64,000 nucleotides of DNA from Glutamicibacter sp. JL.03c (GCF_025854375.1 NZ_CP107575.1:3472001-3536000); one strand, 5' to 3'; shown: positions 46,298-54,475, numbered from the stretch's first letter. Translations and numbers: made by a program. Notes: generated from the letters alone by a model not told the origin.

Positions 46298-47311
46298 TTA
46301 CTTTAGGACCAGCTGGGCCAGCACAGGCAATGCAATAACGGACAACAGGCAGGTGATCACGATAGCCACCGCCGTGGGTTCGCCATCTCCAGTGTCGTTG
46401 TGCGCCATGATGTAGGCGGTGGCGCTGACCGGCATGGCGGCCATCAATACCGCCGCGTTGAACCACACGCGGTCCAGGCCGGGGGCAAAAAGCTGGAGCA
46501 TCAGCACGGTGAGCAGTGGCAGCGCCACCAGTTTGCCGATGATCATGGCCAGCATGGAGCTCTTGGCCCGCGCAGCCGGCGCCGTAGCCGATTTCACTGG
46601 CGCATTCCTGGCCGCGCGTGAACGTTCGATGGTGCGTTTCAGGGACATGCCGATGACAAAGAGCGCTCCGGGAGCCGCGGCGGCGGAGAGCAGGTCAATG
46701 GTGTCGTCAATGGGATCCGGCACGCGGATTCCCGAGAGCACCACGGCACCGCCGATGACCATGGCCCACGTGACCGGGCTATACAGCAGCGCGTTGCGAA
46801 TGGTGCGCGAAAGCCGGGATCCGCTGGCAGGATGCTGCCCTGCACCAGCCCCGGCAGGCAGCATGATCTGCGCGAGGATCGGGAACCCGACCATGAAGAT
46901 GATGTTGTGCACCAGCTGGCCCATCCCGGCGGCGAAGCCGGCCTGCGGGCCCATCACCCCCAGGATCACCGGAATACCGAGATAGGAAACGTTGCCAAAA
47001 CTCGTGGTGAGCATTCCGGCAAGCGCGCGGGCTTTCCCCACGCGCAGCAGGTATCTGAACAGGATCCAGCTGAGCCCGGCAAAGAGCAGTGTCGCGGCAA
47101 TGCTGATCCAGAGGAATGAGAAGGGCACCCCCTGGCTGATGTCGGCGCGGGCCACCACTTTGTACAGCAGCGCAGGCAAGGCCACGTAGAACACGAAGAC
47201 GTTCAGTGCCGGTTCGACGGAGGCCGGAAATTTGGGTGCGTAACTCGTGCCGTAGCCGATGAGCATGATGAAGAACAGCGGCAAGACACCGTAGAGCACG
47301 TCGACGAACAC
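46298..47311 (-). CDS. AEC-family (auxin efflux carrier-like) transporter
   Basis: This 337-residue membrane protein has about ten hydrophobic helices split in two halves around a charged central loop (ERSRAARNAPVKSATAP). AEC motifs are FVFYVALPALLYKVVA, TTSFGNVSYLGIPVILG and, near the C-terminus, MAAMPVSATAYIMAHND. The start is GTG with AGGAGTC upstream. Members move small carboxylates such as malate or malonate; the substrate here is unknown. It is divergent from the SDR gene. Confidence 0.87.
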   Translation of the reverse strand: MFVDVLYGVLPLFFIMLIGYGTSYAPKFPASVEPALNVFVFYVALPALLYKVVARADISQGVPFSFLWISIAATLLFAGLSWILFRYLLRVGKARALAGMLTTSFGNVSYLGIPVILGVMGPQAGFAAGMGQLVHNIIFMVGFPILAQIMLPAGAGAGQHPASGSRLSRTIRNALLYSPVTWAMVIGGAVVLSGIRVPDPIDDTIDLLSAAAAPGALFVIGMSLKRTIERSRAARNAPVKSATAPAARAKSSMLAMIIGKLVALPLLTVLMLQLFAPGLDRVWFNAAVLMAAMPVSATAYIMAHNDTGDGEPTAVAIVITCLLSVIALPVLAQLVLK

Positions 47312-47509
47312 AAGACTCCTTTGAAGGTTGACCGGCCAAGATGCTGTGGGCCGGACATATCAACCCTAGTTGCTTGGGCAGCTTTGGCTCCATCCGGCCA
47401 CAGCGGCCACGCAACATCCGGTGTCTGGACTGGGTATTGCCGGCAGAGGTTCCTAGGATGGGAGAAGGCACGCTACACCGATGCAGTTGGAACCTGGCAA
47501 GGAGAAAAG

Positions 47510-48274
47510 ATGTCCCAGTCCCCTCGTCCGCATGGGCAGGCTCGCACCGTGGTGATCACTGGTGCCGGTTCAGGCATCGGACGTGCCACCGCACGCTTGC
47601 TCCTATCGCAGGGTTGGAATGTTGCGCTGGCAGGGCGCACCGAGGCCACCTTGGAAGAGGCCGCGCAGTCGCATCCATCGGCTTTGGTGCATCCGGCCGA
47701 TGTCACCGATGCGGGAGCCGTGGATGAGCTTTTCGCCGCGGCGCATGCTCGATTCGGCTCGGTCGACGTGCTCTTTAATAACGCTGGAATCTTCGGGCCA
47801 TCGGTGCCGATTGATGAACTGAGCCCTGAGCAATGGGAGCAGGTGAGCCAGATCAATCTGACCGGAGCTATCAACGCGGCCCGTGCTGCCTTTGCGCATT
47901 TCAAAGCCCATGGTGGTGGCCGCATCATCAACAACGGCTCGATTTCGGCTCAGGTTCCGCGGGTGAATTCGGTGGCCTACACGGTGACCAAACACGGAAT
48001 CGCGGGGCTGACCAAGGCGTTGGAGCTTGATGGCCGCCCTTATCGCATCCGTGCCACGCAGGTGGATATCGGCAATACGGCCAGTGACCTGCTCGATGAT
48101 TTTGGCGCTCATTCCGGGGCCTTGCAGCCCAGTGGCCAGCGCATGGTTGAGCCGACCTTCCCGCTGGAAGAGGCGGCACAGGCCATCGCCTATATCGCCG
48201 CGGTTCCCCTGGGAACCTCAATTAATCAGTTCACCATTACCGCCGGTGGCATGCCCTATATCGGACGGGGCTAG
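47510..48274 (+). CDS. Short-chain dehydrogenase/reductase
   Basis: This classical SDR has 254 residues and starts MSQSPRPHGQ at 47510 behind AAGGAGAA. The cofactor motif is VVITGAGSGIGRATARLLL; NNAG occurs in LFNNAGIFG; the catalytic Ser is in NNGSISAQ and Tyr/Lys in YTVTKHG. VAGRTEATLEEA-like sequence (LAGRTEATLEEA) after strand 2 suggests NADP use. The substrate cannot be inferred. It is followed 10 bp later by a small NTF2-like gene, probably co-transcribed. Confidence 0.9.
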   Translation: MSQSPRPHGQARTVVITGAGSGIGRATARLLLSQGWNVALAGRTEATLEEAAQSHPSALVHPADVTDAGAVDELFAAAHARFGSVDVLFNNAGIFGPSVPIDELSPEQWEQVSQINLTGAINAARAAFAHFKAHGGGRIINNGSISAQVPRVNSVAYTVTKHGIAGLTKALELDGRPYRIRATQVDIGNTASDLLDDFGAHSGALQPSGQRMVEPTFPLEEAAQAIAYIAAVPLGTSINQFTITAGGMPYIGRG

Positions 48275-48284
48275 GGGAAATCCA

Positions 48285-48656
48285 ATGAACGTAGAAGTCC
48301 CTTCAACGTGTGGCAATGCTCCACGGCATCAGATCATTACCGAAGTTCTAGCCACGATTTACCGCAAAGACTTGCCCGTACTTGAACAATGGCTTTCACC
48401 GGACGTTCGGTGGATCGTCGCTGGAATTCGACCCTTGGACGGCTTGGATGCAGTGCGCGAATGGATACTTGCGGCACCAGAAACGCGAACTGTGCAGTTT
48501 CTCAGCGTGCTAACGCACGGTGCGGAAGGAAGCGCTGATGGCCAAAGCTACGACACTAATAATTCCGTGACCCACTTCAGCCACGTCCTGAGATTCGCTT
48601 CCGCCGGCAAAACCGCAAAGATCAAGCAGATCCGCAGCTACTTCGTGAAGCAGTGA
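48285..48656 (+). CDS. NTF2/SnoaL-like small protein
   Basis: This 123-residue protein starts at 48285 (MNVEVPSTCGNAPRHQIITE) behind GGGGAAA, 10 bp after the SDR gene. WLSPDVRWIVAGIRPLDGLDAV, VQFLSVLTHGAEGSADGQSY and the C-terminal KIKQIRSYFVKQ fit the cone-shaped NTF2-like fold of SnoaL/ketosteroid-isomerase relatives. No catalytic function is evident. Confidence 0.7.
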   Translation: MNVEVPSTCGNAPRHQIITEVLATIYRKDLPVLEQWLSPDVRWIVAGIRPLDGLDAVREWILAAPETRTVQFLSVLTHGAEGSADGQSYDTNNSVTHFSHVLRFASAGKTAKIKQIRSYFVKQ

Positions 48657-48673
48657 ACCGTAGGGTTGGCAGT

Positions 48674-49123
48674 CTAGAAGTATTCAGCGAGCAACGATTC
48701 AAGCTTGCCCAGTGCTGAATGCCAAGCCTTGGTGCTCGAATCAACCACCTCGTAGGGCAATGGGCCCTGAGTCAGGGTCAGCATGGTCTGGCCCGCGAAT
48801 TCCTTGAACTCGATGCGGGTTTCAATGACAAGGTCCAGTGTCATCTCATGAGGTCCGTCGGCACTGACCAGGCACTCGTACTCATCAAAAGTGGTTAGCA
48901 CCGCTTTCAGCGGCACCTTGGCCTCTGGGTTGCCGACCTGCACCATTTCCAGTTCGTGGCGGCCGCCAACTTTGGCTTCAAAAACGACGGACCCTTCGTT
49001 GACTGCCCAGCCATGTGGACCCCACCATTGCGCGATGATTTCAGGCTCTACAAAAGCTGCCCACACGGCGGTTTTCGGAGCGGAAAACTGTCGTGCAATC
49101 ACCAGTTCAGTCATCGATTCCAT
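48674..49123 (-). CDS. SRPBCC/AHSA1-domain protein
   Basis: This 149-residue START-like protein contains the AHSA1 signature VIARQFSAPKTAVWAAFVEP followed by IAQWWGPHGW. The C-terminal helix is WHSALGKLESLLAEYF. Members bind hydrophobic ligands or act as small stress proteins. An alternative start lies three codons downstream (MTELV). It is convergent with the SDR/NTF2-like pair, 17 bp apart. Confidence 0.87.
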   Translation of the reverse strand: MESMTELVIARQFSAPKTAVWAAFVEPEIIAQWWGPHGWAVNEGSVVFEAKVGGRHELEMVQVGNPEAKVPLKAVLTTFDEYECLVSADGPHEMTLDLVIETRIEFKEFAGQTMLTLTQGPLPYEVVDSSTKAWHSALGKLESLLAEYF

Positions 49124-49650
49124 GAGTTCAATGGTATCGCTAGTTAAAGTTGCTGTAGCCCCAACCTTGGCCTCAGATCACTTTCATTCTCTTAGCAAAA
49201 CAGCGGAAAAGTACCACAAACGATGGCAGACGAGAACGCCGGCTCTGCCACGTTGGTCGCAATCGAGTTCAAGGCGAAGGTGAAAGTGAAAAGCAGGTTA
49301 GACATTTAGTGTTCTCCGTACTCGTGAATGCGAGGATGATCTGTCGTGGCATTCGCATGCCACCAACTACTTTTCATCGAGGTCGCGGTCTCGCACCTAT
49401 ACAAAAGAACAGTTCTCGCAAATTATCTACTGTCAGCTGGATTTATTCTGTCCCTGCAAATCCCTCAGAACTCTTCCGTTCTCCCCAGATGTAGAAAGCA
49501 ATATGCCTCTCTACCGACCCGATCTTCTTGGGCCAAGAATCGTTGAACTTTTGTACACCGCAAGACTGTACGGAAGTACAGGGTCGCTTGATTCAACCGC
49601 TAATACAGTCGATATCAACAACAACGATTCCAAACCAGGAAGGGCCCATC
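49124..49650. promoter_or_regulatory. Promoter region of the RiPP cluster
   Basis: These 527 bp hold no convincing gene and mark a fall in G+C. CTGTAC-GGAA-GTACAG (49566-49581) is a perfect inverted repeat, with TTGTACACC just upstream (from 49553). It lies about 70 bp before the ABC ATPase start and is a candidate target for the cluster's response regulator or another activator. The start codon is preceded by CAGGAAGG. Confidence 0.45.
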
Positions 49651-50625
49651 ATGAACGGATTGCAGCTAACCGGCGTTAGTCGCAGCTTCGGGGACCGTAC
49701 CGTCTTGCACAGCATGGATCTTTCGGTCCAGCGCGGCGAGATCGTCGGTTTCATCGGAGGCAATGGTGCCGGCAAGACAACCAGCATGAGGTTGATCTTG
49801 GGACTACTGAGCGCCGATCAAGGACAAATTACGTGGGATGGCAAACCCATCTCCGCCCAGGATCGTCGCAACATCGGTTACATGCCTGAAGAACGCGGAC
49901 TTTACCCACAAATGCCGGTGCGCGAACAGATCATCCACTTTGCATTATTGGAAGGTCATAAGCTTTCCGCTGCCCGCACGGTGGCAGATGATCTCATCTC
50001 TTCATTGGGACTTCAGGGTAGAGAACGCACGCTCATTCAGGATCTCTCGCTGGGCAACCAACAGCGTGTTCAGTTAGCAGTTTCGCTGGTGGGCGACCCA
50101 GCACTACTGGTACTCGACGAACCATTTTCTGGCTTAGATCCCAGCGCTGTGTCAACCATGGGCGAATTGATCCGTGAACAAGCCGCCCGCGGAGTCGGCG
50201 TTCTTTTCTCTTCTCACCAACTGGATCTAGTTGAACGACTCTGTGACCGGGTCTGCATTCTCGACCAAGGTCGAGTTAAGGCCAGCGGAAGCATCACGGA
50301 ACTAAAAACCGAAGGCAAAAGTCGTTGGCAGCTGAACTTCTCCCACAATGCAGATGCCTTCGCAGCTGAAACAGCAATGCTCCGGGACGTCGTCGTGACG
50401 AGGTCTTCCGCAGATCGAACCAGCGTTATGGTCTGCCTGGAAGGCGATGACCGCGACATACCTACGCAGCTTCTAGCCATTGCCCAGAGACACGGTGGAC
50501 TGCGCAGCATCGAATCCGTTCAACGCTCTCTGGATGAACTACTCACGAAGCAATACATTTCGGCTGGTTTGGCCACAACAGCCGCAACCGAACCAGTGAC
50601 AACAGCATCGGAGGCAAGTAAATGA
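49651..50625 (+). CDS. RiPP cluster ABC transporter ATPase, NatA-like
   Basis: This 324-residue ATPase starts MNGLQLTGVSRSFGDRTVLH. Walker A is GGNGAGKTT (about residues 36-44), the signature is LSLGNQQRVQLAVSLV and Walker B is LLVLDEPFSGLDP. A C-terminal extension of about 100 residues follows the domain, as in NatA- and BcrA-like exporter or immunity ATPases. Its stop overlaps the permease start by 4 bp (ATGA at 50622). It probably exports the peptide or protects the producer from it. An in-frame upstream extension lacks a ribosome binding site. Confidence 0.9.
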   Translation: MNGLQLTGVSRSFGDRTVLHSMDLSVQRGEIVGFIGGNGAGKTTSMRLILGLLSADQGQITWDGKPISAQDRRNIGYMPEERGLYPQMPVREQIIHFALLEGHKLSAARTVADDLISSLGLQGRERTLIQDLSLGNQQRVQLAVSLVGDPALLVLDEPFSGLDPSAVSTMGELIREQAARGVGVLFSSHQLDLVERLCDRVCILDQGRVKASGSITELKTEGKSRWQLNFSHNADAFAAETAMLRDVVVTRSSADRTSVMVCLEGDDRDIPTQLLAIAQRHGGLRSIESVQRSLDELLTKQYISAGLATTAATEPVTTASEASK

Positions 50626-51521
50626 ATACCGCTACCTTAAACATCGGCACAGTTTCGAAATCACGGCAAGCACTACGCGAAACAGGACTAGTTATCCGTA
50701 GGGAAATCCTCACCCGAACGGCAAACCGCACCATTCTGGTGACCACCGGGCTGCTCACATTGGGCGTCGGTGCTGCAGCAAGTGTTGGAGGCTGGTTTCT
50801 CGTCAACTCCCCGCAGGGCCTTGATACTTTCAACCTGAACCCACGCATGCTCTTCGCCACCGCCATGATCTGCGCGCTACTGACCTCTCTGGTCTATTCC
50901 TCACAAAGCTTGACCTCCGGAGTGGTGGAAGAGAAGTCCTCCCGAGTTGTTGAAATCCTGCTCACCAAGATCGGAATCGGGCCGCTACTTGCCGGCAAGT
51001 TACTGGGTATCGGACTGGTCACGCTGGCTCAACTATTAGTGATCGGCGGTGCCGGAGTACTCGGGTTCACGGTGATGGGCGGGTTCTCTCTTATTGATAT
51101 CCAGGTGGGCCCATCATTGATGTGGTTCATGGTGTGGTTCTTGCTCGGCTATGCAGTCTTCGCGCTGCTCAACACTGCTTTGGCAGCCACTGTGGCCCGG
51201 CAGGAGGACCTGGCTTCGGCAGTCATGCCGCTGTCGGTATTGCAAATGGTCCTTTTGGTTATCTCGCTGTACGTCTTACCAACTCACCTTGATAACGCCT
51301 GGCTCCATGCTCTGTCCTTTGTCCCGCTATTTTCCTCTTATCTGATGCCTATTCGATTCGGTCTTGACGGTATTGAAATGTGGCAAATGATTGCGGCCGC
51401 CGGCCTCAGTTTGATGGCAATCCCTGTCCTGTTTTGGGTTGCAACCCTTCTTTATCGCAACAATGCTTTGCGCACCGGGTCCCGAGTCTCCCTGCGTACT
51501 TCCCTGAGCGCGGCCGACTAA
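50622..51521 (+). CDS. RiPP cluster ABC-2 type permease, NatB-like
   Basis: This 299-residue membrane protein has an N-terminal cytoplasmic segment and about six hydrophobic helices, ending before a short basic tail. LTSGVVEEKSSRVVEILLTK with the nearby GPLLAGKLLGIGLVTLAQLL is the conserved ABC-2/NatB pattern. It is translationally coupled to the ATPase gene. The pair lacks a peptidase domain, so leader removal must be done by other enzymes, probably the M16 proteins of the cluster. Confidence 0.88.
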   Translation: MNTATLNIGTVSKSRQALRETGLVIRREILTRTANRTILVTTGLLTLGVGAAASVGGWFLVNSPQGLDTFNLNPRMLFATAMICALLTSLVYSSQSLTSGVVEEKSSRVVEILLTKIGIGPLLAGKLLGIGLVTLAQLLVIGGAGVLGFTVMGGFSLIDIQVGPSLMWFMVWFLLGYAVFALLNTALAATVARQEDLASAVMPLSVLQMVLLVISLYVLPTHLDNAWLHALSFVPLFSSYLMPIRFGLDGIEMWQMIAAAGLSLMAIPVLFWVATLLYRNNALRTGSRVSLRTSLSAAD

Positions 51522-51571
51522 TACTAATTCCGTAAACCTGATCACTACACGTCTTTGAAAGGGCAAAAACA

Positions 51572-51700
51572 ATGCCTGAAATCAACACCGCGCAAAATAG
51601 CCCATCCAAATCCCCGAAGCTGAAGAAGCACCTTCGAAATCTCGCTCTGCTCCTCATGGGCATCGCCGTGGCTTACGCCATCACTACCTTCCTGGCCTAG
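51572..51700 (+). CDS. 42-residue single-helix membrane peptide of the RiPP cluster
   Basis: The small ORF (ATG at 51572, 42 codons) has a GAAAGGGC ribosome binding site. The product has a polar N-terminus, a lysine-rich segment (KSPKLKKHLRN) and one hydrophobic helix (LALLLMGIAVAYAITTFLA). This positive-inside arrangement suggests an inner-membrane peptide. It lies between the ABC permease and kinase genes on the same strand, so it is probably an immunity or transporter-accessory peptide. It has no Cys and no Ser/Thr-rich C-terminus, so it is not a precursor. Confidence 0.65.
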   Translation: MPEINTAQNSPSKSPKLKKHLRNLALLLMGIAVAYAITTFLA

Positions 51701-51737
51701 CCACTGTCCAAACCTCATAGCCTGAAAGCGCATCGCC

Positions 51738-52835
51738 ATGACCGTCATTCTTAATCCCTCACCTCCAGCGTCCCAAGCTGGCACCACGGCAGCGCAGCAG
51801 GCCCAACCTCTACTAGATGGTCTTGGCCGGGCACAGATCCGCACAGTTTCACCGACACAATTTGCTGGACGCAATGGCAGCTGGATCATGGAACTAACAG
51901 ACGGGAGTCGGATCTTCGTCAAGAAGTTCAATACGTCTGCGACATCACCGCAGGCATTTGCCCGATCAATGAACTTTTCAACCTTTGCTAGAAACTATCC
52001 ACAGCATGCGCCTAGCACCCCCAAGTTGTTAGCAGGGGATGAATCAACTGGCCTGTTGCTGTTCGACTACTGTTCGGGAACCAGTCTGGCTCATCTGATC
52101 GTCCAAGATGCTTTGCCCGTGAGTTTCGCGGCAGATTCCGGCAGGTTACTGGCGCGATTACATTCAGGCCCTACTGACGGATTGGAACCAGCGGGTAGCA
52201 CGCTACCGGTGCAGATGTTGCGCTTCGGTGTCACACGTACCAGGTACTTGGATTTCACGTTGGCAGAGCTCAGCCTGTACCCAACGTTGCAACAGGACGG
52301 CGAACTTCTTCAAGCACTCGAAGCCCTACATGATGCTGAGGAGACGAACCGCAAATCACCAATTCACGGTGATTTGCGGTGGGACCAATTTCATCTGAAC
52401 GATTCGCAGCTGAATCTGTTGGATTGGGAAGACTTCTGCCTGGGAGACCCTGCACGAGACATTGGAACACTGGCCGGGGAATGGATTTACCGCGCGGTGC
52501 TCGACACGGTCACATCTCGTGGCGGAGCCGATTCCCCACCCGAATATTTTGATGAAAACAGTGCGACAACGCTGATATCTCACCGGCTAGCTGCAGTAGT
52601 TCCGCAGCTACAAGAGCTGTGGCACCACTATCGGCTTAATTCCAGCACCGATGACACGCAACTGGCATTGCGCGTCACAGCACGGTTGGGGTGGCATTTA
52701 GTGGATCGTTCAATGGCTAGGGCAGCCATGGTTTCCAGGCTCCCCGGCATTGAACGGGCAGCGGCCGGCATCGGCCGTAGAGCCTTGCTGGACCCCGCAC
52801 GATATAGCCACGCACTAGGTTTCGGAAAGGACTGA
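51738..52835 (+). CDS. APH-fold kinase, LanK-type lanthipeptide biosynthesis protein
   Basis: This 365-residue protein is of the aminoglycoside phosphotransferase fold. A lysine pair (IFVKKF, about residues 59-64) could bind ATP, the Brenner-type motif is HGDLRWDQF (210-218) and the metal-binding loop is LLDWEDFCLGDPARDIG (228-243). The Asn normally ending HxDxxxxN is Gln here. In class V lanthipeptides and thioamitides a kinase of this type phosphorylates Ser/Thr of the precursor before elimination. The gene lies 2 bp before the HopA1-family gene and upstream of the precursors, so a biosynthetic role is much likelier than antibiotic resistance. Confidence 0.82.
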   Translation: MTVILNPSPPASQAGTTAAQQAQPLLDGLGRAQIRTVSPTQFAGRNGSWIMELTDGSRIFVKKFNTSATSPQAFARSMNFSTFARNYPQHAPSTPKLLAGDESTGLLLFDYCSGTSLAHLIVQDALPVSFAADSGRLLARLHSGPTDGLEPAGSTLPVQMLRFGVTRTRYLDFTLAELSLYPTLQQDGELLQALEALHDAEETNRKSPIHGDLRWDQFHLNDSQLNLLDWEDFCLGDPARDIGTLAGEWIYRAVLDTVTSRGGADSPPEYFDENSATTLISHRLAAVVPQLQELWHHYRLNSSTDDTQLALRVTARLGWHLVDRSMARAAMVSRLPGIERAAAGIGRRALLDPARYSHALGFGKD

Positions 52836-52837
52836 GA

Positions 52838-53788
52838 ATGAACGCCCTGCTTACGGCAACTGACACTGGTTTCACTGACATCCTGGCTACTATCTCAGAA
52901 TCTATGCAGTTGGATCTGGCGAAAATGACGGCAAGTATCGATGAGCATCAATTCGGTGCGTCAAGTCCCGGAGAGCTCAAGAACGAACTGAGCGCCCAGA
53001 TTTATAAGCATCTGCACATCCGCAATCCCCTTATAGATACCCAGCCTACAACCGGAGAACAAGATCTAGCTGCGCAGTTCATCCCCCTAGTGCCACACCG
53101 AAGTATCTGGCAGGTAGCGGACCGTGGATTTGAAAGTTCGGCTTCAGTAGATGGAGAATCCCACGTCATCGTGAAGCTCGGCGGTGTCAAGGTTCTATTA
53201 CCTCAGTGCGACGTACGTAGGGACACTGCGGAAGAGACGTTGACCGTACGTCTACCCAGCTGGCGTGTTCGAACCACACCAGGATATTTGCTGGTTCTCG
53301 GTGAGCTTTCCCCAGGGCCTTCCACGGACACTGCAAGACTCTATTTTAGTTGTGAAACCCCTGCTCAAGCCTTAGAACTCTTTCCCGCGTTACTTCGAGC
53401 GCTTGCAGCTTCGGGAAAGGGATACCACCTCAAAGCACTGTCATCCTCATTGGCTTACCCCCGCAGCGACGCGATCGTTGCCTACGTACCGGCAGTGCAC
53501 GCTATAAAAATCGCAGACATGCTCAGTCGGTCCATAACAGACCTGACGAGCACTCCGAATAGCCTTTCGATATTCACCCAGCCGCTTGGTAACGGAATCG
53601 CCCTGGCCGAAGAGAGTATCGATCAACGTCCGTCCCACCGGTCGCTAAGCTTTGGGCAACATCGCTCTCGGGTTCTAGCCGACGCACTTTTCCGTGAAGA
53701 CCGCGAAAAGATCGGTTTACCTCAGGCGTGGAATTTAGAAGCGACCGCGGCCCGGATCGACCCTAACCAGCCATCTGCCAACCTGTGA
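52838..53788 (+). CDS. HopA1-family protein, probable phospho-Ser/Thr lyase (LanY-type)
   Basis: This 316-residue protein resembles the HopA1 domain found in class V lanthipeptide and thioamitide clusters. Recognisable segments are ARLYFSCETPAQALELFPAL, YHLKALSSSLAYPRSDAIVA, FTQPLGNGIALAEES and LSFGQHRSRVLADAL, the last typical of the family. The N-terminal third is less conserved. In those clusters it partners the APH-like kinase to make dehydroamino acids by removing phosphate. It is 2 bp after the kinase gene and directly upstream of the three precursor genes. Confidence 0.8.
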   Translation: MNALLTATDTGFTDILATISESMQLDLAKMTASIDEHQFGASSPGELKNELSAQIYKHLHIRNPLIDTQPTTGEQDLAAQFIPLVPHRSIWQVADRGFESSASVDGESHVIVKLGGVKVLLPQCDVRRDTAEETLTVRLPSWRVRTTPGYLLVLGELSPGPSTDTARLYFSCETPAQALELFPALLRALAASGKGYHLKALSSSLAYPRSDAIVAYVPAVHAIKIADMLSRSITDLTSTPNSLSIFTQPLGNGIALAEESIDQRPSHRSLSFGQHRSRVLADALFREDREKIGLPQAWNLEATAARIDPNQPSANL

Positions 53789-53858
53789 ATTTTCCTCACT
53801 GGCCACACACCCATCACAAAAATGCCGTCTCGCCGGCCTATCACTAAGGAGCACCATC

Positions 53859-54014
53859 ATGAGCAACGCCACCGCACTAACCGACTTAGCCCAGGCGCAC
53901 ACGATCTATGCCGCACCAGACGAACTCGGCGCCGACGCGGCCGCAGAAGCCCCTGCAACCAGCCCACTGTGCATCGGCATCATCGTCGGCGCTACCCTCG
54001 GCACCGGCTGCTAA
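53859..54014 (+). CDS. RiPP precursor peptide 1 (51 aa)
   Basis: This 51-residue peptide starts MSNATALTDLAQAHTIYAAP behind AAGGAGC. A 33-residue acidic, Ala-rich leader (DELGADAAAEAPA at its end) precedes the predicted core TSPLCIGIIVGATLGTGC. Cleavage before Thr34 is inferred from conservation with peptide 3 and from comparison with cacaoidin. Thr34-Cys38 can form an N-terminal (methyl)lanthionine and Thr46-Cys51, spaced by five, an AviMeCys ring. Its sequence is identical to that of peptide 2. Confidence 0.85.
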   Translation: MSNATALTDLAQAHTIYAAPDELGADAAAEAPATSPLCIGIIVGATLGTGC

Positions 54015-54060
54015 CCCACCCACAAGAATCAGTCCACCCAATCAATCAAGGAGCACCATC

Positions 54061-54216
54061 ATGAGCAACGCCACCGCACTAACCGACTTAGCCCAGGCGC
54101 ACACGATCTATGCCGCACCAGACGAACTCGGCGCCGACGCGGCCGCGGAAGCCCCTGCAACCAGCCCACTGTGCATCGGCATCATCGTCGGCGCTACCCT
54201 CGGCACCGGCTGCTAA
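54061..54216 (+). CDS. RiPP precursor peptide 2 (51 aa, identical to peptide 1)
   Basis: The encoded peptide is identical to precursor 1. The two genes differ at one synonymous base (GCA to GCG in the Ala-rich end of the leader). The ribosome binding site AAGGAGC is the same. The copy begins exactly 202 bp after the first, showing a recent tandem duplication that would raise precursor dosage. Confidence 0.85.
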   Translation: MSNATALTDLAQAHTIYAAPDELGADAAAEAPATSPLCIGIIVGATLGTGC

Positions 54217-54281
54217 CCCACTGGGAACGCATTAACCAACCGTCAAACCAAGCACTACCCAATCAATCAAGGAGAACCATC

Positions 54282-54455
54282 ATGAGCAACACCAACATCG
54301 TTGAGAACAACAGCGCACTGACCGACCTAGCCCAGGCGCACACCGCCTATGCTGCACCGAGCGAACTCGGCGCCAACGCAGCCGCAGAAGCCCCCGCAAC
54401 CAGCCCATTCTGCGCAGGCGTTCTGATCGGCGCAACCTTGACCGTGGGTTGCTAG
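54282..54455 (+). CDS. RiPP precursor peptide 3 (57 aa, divergent core)
   Basis: This 57-residue relative has an N-terminal insertion (NTNIVENNS) and the shared leader segment ALTDLAQAHTAYAAPSELGA. It ends in AEAPA before the predicted core TSPFCAGVLIGATLTVGC. Leader boundary, Thr1/Ser2/Pro3/Cys5, Gly7, Gly11, Ala12, Thr13, Leu14, Gly17 and Cys18 of the core are conserved with peptides 1 and 2; positions 4, 6, 8-10, 15 and 16 vary. It suggests a two-peptide product or natural analogues. Confidence 0.85.
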   Translation: MSNTNIVENNSALTDLAQAHTAYAAPSELGANAAAEAPATSPFCAGVLIGATLTVGC

Positions 54456-54475
54456 CACACACCTCTATCAATCAC

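Larger units (their letters stand above)
53846..54221. repeat. Tandem direct repeat carrying precursor genes 1 and 2
   Basis: Segments 53846-54019 and 54048-54221 (174 bp each) match except for one base, with a 202-bp period. The repeat spans the ribosome binding site through the stop codon plus 5 bp. The third gene shares only parts of this unit (AATCAATCAAGGAG and the leader/core codons). Confidence 0.9.

Noticed and set aside
51738..52835. Aminoglycoside resistance kinase
   Set aside because: The APH fold is clear, but the gene is embedded between RiPP exporter and HopA1-like genes and upstream of precursors; peptide phosphorylation fits far better.
52838..53788. Type III secretion effector
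   Set aside because: HopA1 similarity could suggest an effector, but the host looks like a Gram-positive actinobacterium and the neighbours are RiPP genes.
53859..54455. Lasso peptide, sactipeptide or class I-IV lanthipeptide
   Set aside because: No lasso cyclase/B-protein, radical SAM enzyme, LanB, LanC, LanM or LanL-type gene was found in the cluster.
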